Positions 10,098 through 22,357 of a DNA stretch of 28,948 nucleotides are shown piece by piece (position 1 is the first letter of the stretch; every line of letters begins with the position of its first letter). The notes below the pieces were generated by a model, which saw only the letters and a program-made list of their open reading frames with translations, was not told the DNA's origin and made no database searches. Source of the DNA: Sperchopsis tessellata (lineage: Eukaryota; Arthropoda; Insecta; Coleoptera; Hydrophilidae); NCBI GenBank assembly GCA_033557685.1, contig JAWQRN010000487.1:1-28948 (forward strand). The letters run 5' to 3'. The position numbers were made by a program, and so were the translations under genes.

Positions 10098-10480
10098 TTA
10101 TTCGTTTCTAGCTCCTGGATAGTATTCACGATATATATTTTCTTTGGTATTCACCTTGTGCATTTCCGCAAATTTATATCTCATCCCTTCTATACCAAGT
10201 GGATTGCCGCAGGGTTGCGTCCTAGCTCGTTTTCTTTACACCTTATTCCCACGTCCATGACAACCCTACTCATCATCCATCTACACGGACCCTCCACTTT
10301 CCAACAACATTGCAGTTTGGACATCCCAAAGGAATTGCCTCTCTATATCTGTTTGCAATAGCCTAAATTTCTACCTTGAAAACTGATTTACCAAAATGGT
10401 GTATCCAGCTTGACCCTGCAGAAAATCAATCCATCTCCATTGAGTTCGTACCCCATCTCCAATACAACAATATGTTAGAA
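10098..10480 (+). mobile_element. LINE reverse-transcriptase scrap
   Basis: In one frame the DNA near 10199 encodes SGLPQGCVLA, the RT motif that precedes the catalytic box in Jockey-type LINEs. Downstream, SSSIYTD (about 10270) stands where YADD would be. Frame changes and stops break the rest. No ends are visible. It is a short relic. Confidence 0.5.
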
Positions 10481-10936
10481 GTACGAAAATCTACTTTTTA
10501 AAAGGGTAAGTTGCCTTTTTAATACCCTTCATCATATACTTAGGAATGTACAAGTCGACACATATACGTTGGCCGATTGTGGGCGTAGCTTCATGTGTTA
10601 CGCAAGTAGATTTAGTTAGATATGTAGACTGGAGTTCATTCCTATGCGATGCTGAAGTAGTGAATATCTAGAAGTATAGTCCGGCTAGGCTATGCCATAT
10701 TCAAGATTAAATTGGCAGCTTTTCAGGCACTAAGCGCTGAATTTCATAAAATTCTCCTTCCGATTGTACAGAACATACATATTATTAACACTACTTTGTA
10801 AAAATATATCTGTCTAACAAGGTTAAAAGTTTGCGCAGCCATCCCCACACTCCATCGGCCATTTTACGATTGTATACCTATACAAACTCAATTGACATGA
10901 TAGGAAGCACCAACTAACAACTGGGAATGATTACAA

Positions 10937-11152
10937 ATGAGACATTTTGTGAAATATAATTTTAAACGTAGTTATCTGAATATACATATCTATAGCTCTG
11001 GTGGACTTATTGATTACGATAAAACCTTTGACTCCTTGCGTCGTGAACTTTTGCAGCTAATTTCAAATTTCATTACTTTATATTTATATTTGCATTCCTG
11101 CAGTAAATTTTTATCCCTGGGTTCTACTTCTGATGTTCTACATCCTATCTGA
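10937..11152 (+). mobile_element. Possible LINE scrap
   Basis: LIDYDKTFDSLRRELLQ (about 11005-11055) resembles the (V/I)DYEKAFDSVxR motif of LINE reverse transcriptases. Nothing else supports it, so the call is weak. Confidence 0.3.
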
Positions 11153-14100
11153 GTGGCGCTAATATCGCAACGCGATGATGCGCCTAAAGGCCAACCAACC
11201 GTACTTTTCTGGTCTGGTGTACTTAAGGGATCTATTTAAGGTCAAACTGGCAGCATATGTTTAATTTAGACACATACAAACATTGATGATACTTAGATAT
11301 ACATTTATTTTAGTGGCTGAGACGTCAAGAACAAAAATATGTAAAAACTGAGGTGCTGTCTGCATTGGTTTAGAATTCTCATACGTTAATAATAAATAGA
11401 AATTTCTACCGTTGTCTTTTTGATGCCTAAAAAGCTTACAAATTATTCAAAGATTAACAAATATTAAATATAGCATATGATGTGGGGTTTATTTTCCGTA
11501 TTCAAAGTAACAGACTTATTTGAAATACGCTCCAATTTAAAATGAATCGAAAGTTTATAATTAATATTTCGGTTATGTATTAAAATAATATTGCCTTTCA
11601 CAGATAAGAGGTTGAATAGTAAAAACGAAGGTTTGATGTCCACCCTTAAAATTATACATTCTTCTTTTTCTTTATATCCATATTGATCTCGTTCCCTAAG
11701 CACTAGGACCATAAATAATACTTCTCGTATTTCTGTTATCCTGATATTAACTTTGGTGTAAACTCCGCTTTTGACGCTATTAAAATATAAAATTCGCTGA
11801 AATTAAATGAAATTCTTCGCCGTTCTGCAACGGCATGAAGCAAATTGCTATCCGTCTATATCAGGAGAAAAGAAGTAAAAGGAGGAGTATAAATTTAAAC
11901 TAAATCAAGATCCAACATACTTTTTAATGCTCTTTCTTTGTTTATGCCTTCTATGTCCACGTGCGTAATAGAGACAACAAATTAGACAAATTAGGATACA
12001 AAAGGAAGAAAAGAATGAGTTGTTCAAGTATAGAGAGACGTTGGACACCCTCGATAGTAAGAAATGAACTTTTCGTTTAATTTAACATGTTTGTTATTTT
12101 TTGTTACTATATATAAATATATATTTTTATTTTGAATTATTTTTCTGTTGATTTATTGATTGTATTAATACCATACTGTAAAATTCGGTATCTCAATGTA
12201 CTGATTCTTCACATGTAAGAAAAATATTAATTTATCATTATGTTTTTATTAAAATTAATTTTTATGCACTCTATATGTTTTAACACTATTATCCATAATA
12301 CTTAAAATATATAAATGTAAAAAATTATTTAGTGTTTTTTTTTTATTTATCCATATTGCAAACACGAAAAGAGGACTTCTTAGGTACAATATTTTTAAGT
12401 AGGGTTTTGAAACGCTGAAGAGTGACTAGAGGTGGTTTGCCTGATACATAAGAAACTTATAATTCGATCGCAGATTAAATGTATTAATTCTATATCAATC
12501 ATTTAAAGGCAGGACTAAAAATACATGATTTAATAATCAATTCAAATTTTTGTTTTACAACTGTAGCGCCAAAAGTGTCACGTTTCATAAATTATTGAAG
12601 CATTAAGTTAGTTATCTCAATGATAAAATGAACCAACGTGGCAACATGAACGACTTACCAGATAAATAAGAGAAAAAATCACTAAAAGTGTATACATATC
12701 ATTAGAATATCAAAAAGGTTTATCATTTAATGGTGCCAACCACGGGTATGTTACTATATTTCTGTCATTTAAATAAAGTTTACATATGTGCGTCAAATTA
12801 ATGATTTTTAATTAATTTGTGTCGCCCGTTTGGTGTAAGCTAGAAAGGCATAGACGTTAAATCTTGCAAAGGACCAAAAACTTAATGTAGCTTCGGTAGG
12901 TACATGAAGAGAATATTCATGATAGCATGAGGTGCGAATAGATAAGAGATATAAAATTTAAGGAATATTTTGAAACTGTTAAACATGAAAATCAATGGTA
13001 TGACATTCAGAACCCAGTAAGTGGGTGAATTACAGATAATGATGAATATGAATAAATCAGAGGAAAGGTTAAGTAAATAATAACAAACAATTAGTAATAT
13101 ATTTTTATATATTTAGTCAAACATTTTGTAACATATAATAGTTTGACAAAATCTCCTAACTAGATGAAAAAGCATTACAATATAATAAAAATAATAAATA
13201 AAAAGATTTCTCAATTAGAAATTAATCTGAGCACAATTTGAAAAAAAAAACTAGTAAATAGAGGAAAGATATCTCAAAAGAACAAAAATGTTATAAACCT
13301 CAAATAAGTGTAAATATGATTCTTCTTATTGTACAAGCTTACGCACGTTGAAACAAATGTAATGCGATAAGGCTCAAGAATTTTTATAAGTTATTACGAA
13401 TGTATTTTACAAATTTCTTTAGTAATCGGCAACATATAATAAGAAAATTATTTCTTAAACGAATATATAAAAATAGTTTTATAGTTTTTTTTTTTTAATA
13501 AAAACTGGGCCCATCAAAAAGGGCTCATCACACGCACGAACCAAATGCAGGTTCTTAAATTATGTCTGATAACTTGTAGAAATTATATTTATAATTTTAA
13601 AAATTAAACATTGATAGGTGTTAATTATATCTAATGAATAAGATTCTTGTTTCTATGTGTCATAAATTTTTAAAAATCAAATTATAAATGGCAAAAGTTT
13701 CCTCTCACAAATCATAACTACAGACAACTGAACATTTGGAATTTCTTTGCACTGCGGAGTTTTTCGATAGGCCCTTACAATACTACACAATTATAATAAA
13801 CAATTAACTTTAAAATAAAAAAAAAACATTTTCAACAAATTGTACAATTGAAAAACAATAAAAATTCATTTAACGAACAAGTTTGTCTTGTTTCTTCTGT
13901 TTGTAATTACGTATTACAAAAAAAAAAATTAGACTTATTTTGGCAAAACTGCCGTTGAATACAATTGCGTGATATGCATGTACGTATGGAAACCAATTAT
14001 GTTAATCTTTCTCTTGCATATGAGAAGTTGTCATCTAAATTGAGAATTACTTTTATACATTTCTGTTTAGAAAAAATCAAAACAGAAATATGAGAAAAAT

Positions 14101-15907
14101 ATTTAAAAAATCGCTACAAATATCACACTATTGCATAAAGAGTTTTTCTTTATTACACAAGTTTTCAAACAAGTAAAAGAAGAAATATAATCTGTAAAAT
14201 GTTTTTTAATATAAACTAAACTAAGTTTTGAAATCTCTCGTATATCGTCTTCTTGCCATTTTGGTAATGATAAAAGCCATGTTGTGTATCCATGCATTTT
14301 TTAATTATAACAGATTTTTACAAGTATGAAAAGATTTAGATTCCTTTCTAATTTTAAACACCTGAAAAATTATCTTTATTTAGAACATCTACTGTGCAAC
14401 AATGTAAAGAAAATGTTTACTAAAGAAAGGTATGTAAGAAATGGACAATTTTTTCATCCCGTTATTGCCATTTGGAAGACAGAATGTAACAATGGCATGT
14501 TTAACAAAAAAAGATTTATAAAAATGGAAATTCCATATGTTTAAATAAAAGGAATAAATCTATAACGAAAAAACCTGAAATGAGCAGCCCCTTCTTGCCT
14601 GGAAGGTCTAAAATTAAGCATATTGAATAAGTGTGCATGTTAGTGAACTGAAGCTATGAAATCAAATTTTAAAGAAAAAATTAATTCCAATTCCAACATT
14701 TTTTTACGTGTTAAATAAAAAACAAAATAAAATTTTCTTTAAAATTAACTTCATGGTTTTTAGCACTACCCATTCACCAAAAATATAATTTTCACAAAAA
14801 AATTGCGAAAAAATAAAAAAATATGCATACGTATATGAAATTAAGATAGTTTTACCATTTAGCAATTGTTAAGCTTTTATCAACCATCTAAAAAGATTTC
14901 AATTGAACAAACAAAATAATAGAATTTCTTACTTAAAAAAATTTTAATCATCACAAAGAACAGCGATAAGAAAAATATCATACAAAAAAATTACAAAATG
15001 AAAATACAATAACATGCAGACCATTCCAAAAGACATTTTAAAACATAAAATTTTTATTACACTGTTTAGTAGTAGCTTAGTCTGTGCTACTATAAGATTA
15101 TAGTCAACATGCTATGAAGTAACAACTGGCAACTATCGAAACTTAACGTAGCTATTTAAATATTTATTACTTTACTTAACAATATCTGGGCAGTGTTTTT
15201 GTGCTTAATACTAAGAAGAAATGTCTTTGATACATTAATATAACCTTAACTGTAAACAATATTTTAGAGAAGGTATTTTATGTACTCAACACAAGATTTG
15301 AAATTTTTCTTAAAAAAAAAATTATTAAACGGTTGTTTTATTACAAACGTATCAACATATTTAAAGCATATGCATTTAGAAGTACAGAGGATCCAGTTCT
15401 AACACAAATAATGATTAAACAAAAAAATAATATTAACCTTCAGAAGGTTAACTTCTCAAGTTTGATTATTTTGGATATTTGCGTCTTCAAATTGGGCACA
15501 TATCTAGAAAGGTTCAGAAGCATAAAACTTAATAAATCACTTTAAAAAGACTATTATTAAGAAACGTTAAATTAGGCTTAATCAGCTGCTGCACAAAAAC
15601 ATTATTTCTATAATATTAAAACAAAAAAAAAACCCTAAATCTACAATCTACAAAATTGGAAACTTGCGTTTTTTTTTAAAAACTCTTATGCGTTACATGT
15701 GAACTAAATAGGTACAAAAAAATATGCAAATGATAACTGCATAAAATTACTTCAACAATAATATCTATAGAAATAATTTGATAAAAATTATATTTAAAAA
15801 AAGCATCGTGAGATTCACGACGCACGTCCATGTAGTAAAAAAATTAAAATTCGCGAGTGGCGATGTTCAAAAACAATGCTGCAAATCCACAGCGGCCTTT
15901 ATTCTTT
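11153..15907. other. Long A+T-rich non-coding region
   Basis: About 4.7 kb rich in A/T homopolymers (for example 13488-13497, 13821-13828, 13918-13928 and 15311-15320). The few open frames of 60-80 codons are Lys/Asn/Phe/Ile-rich and have no motifs, as expected by chance in such DNA. No transposon ends, tRNA or splice-bounded exons are convincing. Part of the right side may be 3' UTR of the minus-strand gene ending at 15908. Confidence 0.5.
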
Positions 15908-16636
15908 CTAGTTGCTATCGACAAACCATTTTTCCAAGGCAGATTTTCTTTCCGGCGTCATATTGGCTATGCGATTGCAGTGCTTGTTAAAAGTCTGTAC
16001 GGATATGAGCTCGACGGGCGAAGCTACATTACCAGGTCCAGTACATGCTTCTGACCAACTTATCACAAAGTTAGACCAGTCATTCAACTGTTTATCCGAC
16101 ACGTTCCCTGCAGATATCAGGTACTCCGATCGGGACAACAAAGTTACTAGTGACGATACTCCAAACTAAAAACAAACAATCGTTTATAATTAATATATGT
16201 CAAAGAATAACGTTAAACAAAAAAATATTTACTAACATAATGGAATAAGTGAAATGTTTCTTGTTGTAAACTGTACAAAAAGTCCAAAAGGTGACAATTT
16301 TTCTTTAAACTTTGCAAGCGATATTTGAAAAAGGTAAGTGATCTTACTTGAATGAAAAGTTCTTTGAGTTGGTCCCAAGGAAAATCATTCGCCTTGGAAT
16401 AATTTCCTTGCAACAGTGCAGACTCAAAGCCTCTACATAAATCCTACCCGAAAACATTTCTCCTATAAATGCTAAAAACAGTCATGAAAAATTTCAGTTT
16501 TCATAGTTTATGTTACCTTATTTGTTACCACAAAACTGAGTGGAGCTCGACCTTGGTGACTAAGTGGCGTTCCGCGGTTGTTATCCGGTTTGACTATTTC
16601 TATTAAGCTAGAAGCGATATCTAAAATATCAACCAT
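15908..16636 (-). CDS. Unidentified small multi-exon gene (possibly frameshifted)
   Basis: Three GT-AG exons fit. Exon A runs from 16655 (acceptor TTTTTGCAG) with ATG at 16636, to 16517, and starts MVDILDIASSLIEIVKPDNN. Exon B runs about 16449-16350 (DLCRGFESALLQGNY to DQLKELFIQ, then GTAAGA). Exon C ends at the TAG 15910-15908 (LISAGNVSDKQLNDWSNF to ALEKWFVDSN). A-to-B is in frame. The strongest acceptor for C (TTTTTAG before 16166) reads 24 codons into a stop, and one fewer T in the run at 16143-16140 would open the frame through the whole exon. A weaker acceptor at 16125-16124 keeps frame without any change. So it is a pseudogene, a sequence error, or unusual splicing. Length is about 145-157 residues. 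I see no signal peptide or membrane helix, and I do not recognise the family. Upstream exons cannot be excluded, because exon A stays open above its ATG. Confidence 0.5.
16390..16465 (+). repeat. Diverged copy of the window-edge repeat, overlapping an exon
   Basis: CGCCTTG, CCTTGCAACAGTG, GCCTCTA and CCCGAAAAC occur here in the same order as in bases 11-85, but about 17 bases containing GACGAAACGTCGGC are absent. The 13-base identical core plus collinear flanks make chance unlikely. On the minus strand it covers exon B of the unidentified gene and its acceptor. Confidence 0.5.
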
Positions 16637-16894
16637 TTTGCTGGTTTGAATATATCTGCAAAAAGATAAAAATACATTACAATTAGTAAACACAAGAAAT
16701 ATTTACAAAAAAAGACTATAGATAGTTTTTAAGTAGAGCAGGTCTCTGACTAACGATGTCTGTGACTTACGATAACTTGAACTTACGAGTTACTGCAGCC
16801 ATGCAATATTACCCCGGCGCCAAGATTTAACTCAGTCGAAGTGTTGGTCGATTGTTTATTCTAGTAAATATAAATATAATCTTTTTATATCTCT

Positions 16895-18360
16895 TTTACC
16901 CTATCAATTCATTCCATTGTTTCCTGTTCCTTGCCTTTTCTGTTGCCTCTTGGAATCCAATGTTGTTTCCTCTATGTTGTTCTCCCAAGTTTTCTGTGGT
17001 GTTACTCTTTTCTTCTTTCTTACGATTCTTGTTCTCCATACTATTTTCGTTTGTCTATCCTCTGGCATTCTTATTAGGTGACCGTACCATTCCAGTTGTT
17101 TCTTCTCTGTAGTATTCAGTATTTCTTCTATTTATAGTTATGTTCTTATTTGATCATTTTTCATCCTGTCCATCCTTATGACTCCCTGCACCTTTCTTAA
17201 GTACCTCATTTCTGCCACCTGTATTTTACTTTTCAATCTCTTATTCAGCAACCATGTCTCACTCCCATATATTGTATTGTATAGTGTCATTTTGGTCTTT
17301 TTCGATATGTGTTCGTTACTCAGAATTGTCTTGTTTATAGCATAGTAACTCCTGTTTGCTGCCTGGATCCTGCTATTTATTTCGTCCTCTAAACTACCCT
17401 TGTTGTTTAGAGGACTTTTCCCTCTATCTTTATGTCTGTTGTTACTTCTTCTCTCGCTATTACCATGATTTTTGTCTATACTGCATTCCATACATTTATA
17501 TTGTGTTGCAGTTCTTTTTCACTCTTTGCTAATACTGCAAGATTATCAGCAAAAGCACACTCCGTTACGGTTGTTCTTATTAGGTTAAGGTATCCTACCT
17601 CCACTTTTTTTGTTTTATCCTTTATCTTCTTTATAATGCTGTCCAAGAACACTATTAATAGCAGGGGGATTAGTGCTCCTCCCTGTCTTAATCCCTGTGT
17701 TTTTATAAACTCTTCTGATGCTTCGTTTACCGTTCTTATGTAGTTAGATGTCCTTTTATATATGCTTTTAATTGCTTTCCGTATTTGCCCACTTATATTC
17801 CATTCCTCTAGTATTATCCACATCCGTTTCCGTGGCACTCTGTCGACTGCCTTCTCTAGGTCTATGAATGCTATGTATAGTTGTGACATTATATTTTCTG
17901 TCAGTTTCCTTATTGTGAATATGTGATCTTGTGTTGAATGTGTCTATCTAAATCCGCTTTGAGCCCTTTCTATTTTTGCTTCCACTGCCTGCTGAGCTTG
18001 CCTTCTATTATTGCCTCGTATATTTTAGCAGTTGTACATATTAGGGATATTCCTCTGTAATTATGACATTTGCTGCTATCTCCCTTTTTGTGTATAGGAA
18101 GTATCACTGCTTTTTCCCAGTCTTTTGGTATTTTCCAAATTCCCATATTCTATTTAATATCTCTAATAAAAAAATTTCTTCTTCACTCATATACTTTAAC
18201 TGTTCTGATTTTATATTGTCATGTCCTGATGCTTTGCTATTTCTTAACCTTTTGAGTACTAATTTCATTTCCTCTCCTGTGATAATTTCTGCTTCTATGT
18301 TTATTGTTGTGCACTCAAACGCAATATTCTTGTTTCCTTCTTTTTCAGTACTTTGCTTTT
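16895..18360 (-). mobile_element. Non-LTR retrotransposon fragment (RT and C-terminal region)
   Basis: On the minus strand, in order: VLKRLRNSKASGHDNIKSEQ (RT start), LYIAFIDLEKAVDRVPRKRM, LRQGGALIPLLLIVFLD, ECAFADN (YADD box with the second Asp lost), YNTIYGSETWLLNKRLKSK, and a C-terminal WNE-type tail near 16910. This is an endonuclease/RT-type LINE like those common in insects; I cannot fix the clade. Stops and frameshifts break it between 17890 and 18100. It is 5'-truncated at about 18360, where an oppositely oriented LINE begins. Confidence 0.8.
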
Positions 18361-20558
18361 CCTCCAATAAAGAAGGAAAAAATTGGAATACAGTAAAAAA
18401 GGTTAAGAAAAGAACATTCTCTATCAACAACATGCAAAAGATAGAGAGTAAACTACAGGCTGTCGACTGGCCAGCCATCTTGGTAGGTCAGAATGTTAAC
18501 ATTCTCTATGAGAACTTTTATAATGGACTATTTTATTATATGGATCTACATTGCCCAGCAAAGATTCGCAGTATAAATCTACAGCAAATTAACCCCTGGA
18601 TGACTAATGATGTTAGGCACAAATGTGACGTAAAGAGGTTTTTATACGACGCAATGATTTATAACTGTCTCGACAAAAATACTTATAAATATTGTTTGAA
18701 CTTCCATTGCGACATAGATCAAGCCAAGTGTAACTACAATTCGGCATATATTATACAATATGGCAACTAATTAGAAAGAAAACAGATGTCGTTTCTCAAG
18801 TGCAAGTGGATCTTGGCTTCAGAGATGGTGGATGTAATGGTGAGATTCAACAAGTTTTTAAAAGATGCCTGTGAGAGTCTCAACCAGGATCTGATCAACT
18901 GTGAACCAACTATGGGATCGAATTTAAGCCATACATTTTATTTGTTTCCCATGAATTCAAATGAGGTCTTTAACACAACAATTGGACTAAAAGACACAAA
19001 GTCTGTTGGAAGTGATGAGATTTCGGTTGTTCTGTAAAAGTTTATCAATGTGATAATAGCGGAACCATTGGCATATATTGTGAATGAGTTCTTTCTGTTT
19101 GGTGAACACCCTAATAAATTAAAAAGCAGTTTAATACTGCCAATATTTAAAAAAGGTGATTTAAAGTTGTACAAAAACATAGCATTACCATGAAATATTT
19201 CAAAAATAATTGAAAGATTCATATTAAATCGTATGAATAACTTTATTTGCAAAAATAAACTAATGAACAAAATGCAAAGTGGTTTTACAAGGGGAAAATC
19301 AACATGTCACACAATTTTCCACATACTTGAAGAAATTCTTACAGGATTTAATGGAAAGGAGCAAATGGTTGGACTATTCATTGACTTAACTAAGGCCTTT
19401 GATTGTCTGGTCTACGATACTTTAATGAAAAAGCTGGAACATATGGGCTTTCGTGGTCTACCTCTACAGCTTTTGATGTCATTTGTGGCTGATAGGTGCC
19501 AGAGGGTAATAGTTAAAAACAGTACTACTGTTGAAACTGCTGCTTCATCATGCGAAATAATAAAATGGGGAGTGCCTCAAAGGTTCAATTCTCGGCCCCT
19601 TGCTATTTTTGCTGTATGTAAATGATCTGCCAACTGTTACAGACCATCACACTGCACTTTCCACTGATGATACTTCTGTTGCTAAGAGGTTCATCTCTAG
19701 CGGTCATTCAAGATAGTGTTATTGTCTGCCTGCAAACATTGGAAAATTGGTTTTGTGCGAACTATTTGAAAATGAACATGGAAAAGACAAAGATGGTACT
19801 CTTCAGTCTAAAAACTCAACCATCCTTAACTGTGGAATATAATAACAACACCCTTACATCTGCTTATTCCAGTGTCTTTCTGGGATTAACACTAGATACA
19901 CTATCAAATTGGAAACACCATGTCGATTCCATTGTTTCTTTCTTGTACGCTCTTTTCATTATTTCCAAAGAAGTGAATATTCTTGCAAGTCTCTGTGCAT
20001 ACTATGCATAGATATGGTTTGGTATTTTGGGGCAATTTTACGGATGCCAAGCGAATTTTCATTTTCCCCAATAAAAGTGCTTGAGAAGCATTTTTCATTT
20101 AAGCAGAAGACACAGTTACCTTGCCGACACTATATATCTATGAAGCCACAAAATTTGTTGTTAAAAATTATGATACTTTCTTCTCGCAATATCAACTAAC
20201 ACATGACTATAGCACTAGAGGCCAGAATAATAACCACCTACTTCCACCGAAGCTTGACAAGGGTTCACAAGAGTATATTGATCAATCCCTTAAGAATATG
20301 GAACAAAGTACCAAACTATTGGAAACTAGGAAACATCAAGGCACTTTTAAGAAGAGTAAAATTACATCTACAGGCTGCAGCTTATTATAGCATGGAGGAG
20401 TTCCTTGTGGGGGATATATTGGGATGACTGTTTTATTTCTTATACATTCCTTTTGTTGTAATGAATTGCTAAGTTGTTGTTTCATTCAATTGTTTTAATT
20501 AGTTTTGACGTGTTCTATATGTTTGTACATTTTGCAGAATTAATAAAGATTTGATTTG
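18361..20558 (+). mobile_element. CR1/Jockey-like LINE fragment
   Basis: The plus strand carries the linker and RT of a second family: MQKIESKLQAVDWPAI (about 18433), LKDTKSVGSDEI (about 18990), MQSGFTRGKSTCHTIF, GLFIDLTKAFDCL (about 19370), GVPQRFNSRPL, an FADD region degraded to STDDTSV (about 19660), NWFCANYLKMNMEKTKMVLF, and a C-terminal end near 20428. The 3' end is TTAATAAAGATTTGATTTG (20540-20558), a typical LINE tail. A few frameshifts and stops separate long open pieces, so it is younger than the 6-kb element. No endonuclease remains. Confidence 0.85.
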
Positions 20559-20877
20559 CTCCCTGTGGAAATATCGCTTCTAATTGGCTTGCACACTTGG
20601 GAATTATCACTAATAACATAAATTATTACAGGAATAATCAAAACAAGAAAGAAGACCCCAAAATTATAATATACTAACAAATAAAAATAATTGTAGAAAA
20701 AGAGTTAAGGAGATGGTTTTCTAACGTAGTCAAACACCGAATCCTAAAATTAAGATTTCAGAGGTCTGATGACCTTTTAGAATATTAAAAGTAAAGCTTT
20801 AATAATTCAGGATATATAGTGAAAACGAATGTTTGTTAATGTTAGAACACACATTTACAAGTACAATTCCAACTTAC
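20559..20877. other. Intron sequence, nothing recognised
   Basis: A+T-rich. It follows the 5' splice site at 20877 of the minus-strand coiled-coil exon, so it is the start of that gene's next intron, which then contains the LINE pair. Confidence 0.5.
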
Positions 20878-21424
20878 CGTTGAGCCTTTCTTCGATTGAC
20901 AGCTTTTCTTGAGGCAAGGAGTAATCTTTCAAACTCTGCTGATACCTCAAGTCTTGTTCCCTAGCATGCCTCTCAAGAAGCAAAATCTTATCAGAAGCCT
21001 CTTCAAGCGCGGAAGCCATATTATCTCTTTCCATAGCAGACATCTGTAGCCTCCTTTCCAGCTCATTCTTCTTCTCTAAGACTAGATCTAACTCATCCCT
21101 AAGACCATCAACGCTGGACATGTGCTCTTGAAGATTGGTCTTGCCTACAGAGAGCTGTTCCTTCAAAGTTTGGACCTGAAGTTGAAGCTGCGACTCTACC
21201 GAAACGTATTCTTTGAGTTGTGTGGTAAGTCTTGTGTTTTGGGCATTCAGTTCTGTTACGAGATTGCTTTTGTCCCTCTCCCATTGTTTTATTGTGCTTT
21301 CTTTCGATTGAACTTTTGTTGTTAGTTCTGTTATGTCGTTTTGGAGTTCGAGTACGCGGGCATCATATTCAGATTCTTTTGAGGCTAGTTTTCTTTTGAG
21401 GATGTGTCGGTCTTGTTCTACTGC
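20878..21424 (-). CDS. BicDR: Bicaudal D-related (BICDL/BicDR) coiled-coil exon
   Basis: A 547-bp internal exon bounded by TTTATTTTAG (acceptor) and GTAAGTT (donor) encodes 182 residues plus one base, all of it predicted coiled coil and open in one frame. It aligns without gaps to the middle of human BICDL1 as I recall it: ESEYDARVLELQND for EGEWEGRVSELESD, RDKSNLVTELNAQNTRL for REKSRAVQELSEQNQRL, and KILLLERHAREQDLRYQQS for RVLILERQGHDKDLQLHQS. These proteins link dynein-dynactin to Rab6-type vesicles. No neighbouring exon is visible: 5' exons would lie beyond 28948, and the 3' exons were not found in the lower-coordinate sequence. Either introns are very large, with the genes at 3-8 and 16 kb nested or adjacent, or this is an isolated piece. 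The intact frame and splice sites argue against long decay. Confidence 0.8.
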
Positions 21425-21779
21425 CTAAAATAAAAGAGAAACATAAATAAGGTTATTATATCGACTTGTAAAGAAAATTTAAATTAGTCTTAAATACACT
21501 TTGAAGATAAATAATTGATAGGTTACTTAAATAAAATTTTGAACAAATTTCTTTTATATTTCAGAAGAAACTTAGTGATTAATCACACCTGAACAATTGC
21601 TTTCTGATAGTTAGACTTTACCACTTGTTGCCATTTCTATTTTTACTTCTCATTTGTTCAATCTAGACTCTTAATTTCCCGTACGGTGGGACAAAATGAC
21701 ATGCCAAAAATGTAAATGTTTTTTTGGATGAAAATTGAAATTATCAAGAGTGCATTGTTAATATTCTCTCCCTCTCTCC
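21425..21779. other. Intron sequence, nothing recognised
   Basis: A+T-rich DNA upstream of the BICDL-like exon on the minus strand, with a branch-point and polypyrimidine-like stretch next to 21425. No other feature is supported. Confidence 0.5.
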
Positions 21780-22357
21780 TGTAGTAATACAGCCTATTAT
21801 CAAGCATTAACCTACTGTAGTCTTTTCCTCTAAAAATTCCAATCCATTGCAACTCCCTGCCATCCTAATCTTTAACATGGTCTCTGCATCTTTCTGTACG
21901 TTACCTTCCACAGCGTCCTTTGTCTTCTCCTGCCCCTGGTTCCCATTAAGTCTTCCTTCATAATTCTCCTAGGTACTAATTCTTTTGGCATCCTTTCTAC
22001 GTCCCCAGCCCATTTCAGTCGCTGCACTCCCACAAAGCTGACAATTTCCAGATCCCCATATAACTGCACAAGCTCATAATTATATATGATCCTCTACTCG
22101 TCATTCTCCCTTATTGGTTCATATATTGTTCTTAGAACTCTTCTTTCGAGGATGGCTAACATCTCCTCAGTTCTTTTTGTGAGGGCTCATGTTTCACACC
22201 CATAGGTATCTACTGGTCTTAGTGTTTTATAAATGTTAATTTTTGTATCTCGCTGTACCAGTTTGGGTTTCACGATCGCATGCAGTGAATAGTGCCCTGT
22301 TGCCCTTCATGATTCTATTACGTATTTCATGTGTTATTTCATTATCTGTATTTATAT

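Noticed and set aside
10702..11250. Weak direct repeat around TTGGCAGC and CTGGCAGC
   Set aside because: Similarity is confined to about 17 positions with several mismatches and no extension.
11153..15907. Several open frames of 60-80 codons, for example 14103-14297 (-) and 14326-14544 (+)
   Set aside because: They are A+T-driven, rich in Lys, Asn, Phe and Ile, and have no motif or convincing splice sites.
15912..16169. Plus-strand 85-codon frame opposite exon C
   Set aside because: It is a shadow of the minus-strand exon, which has better composition and splice context.
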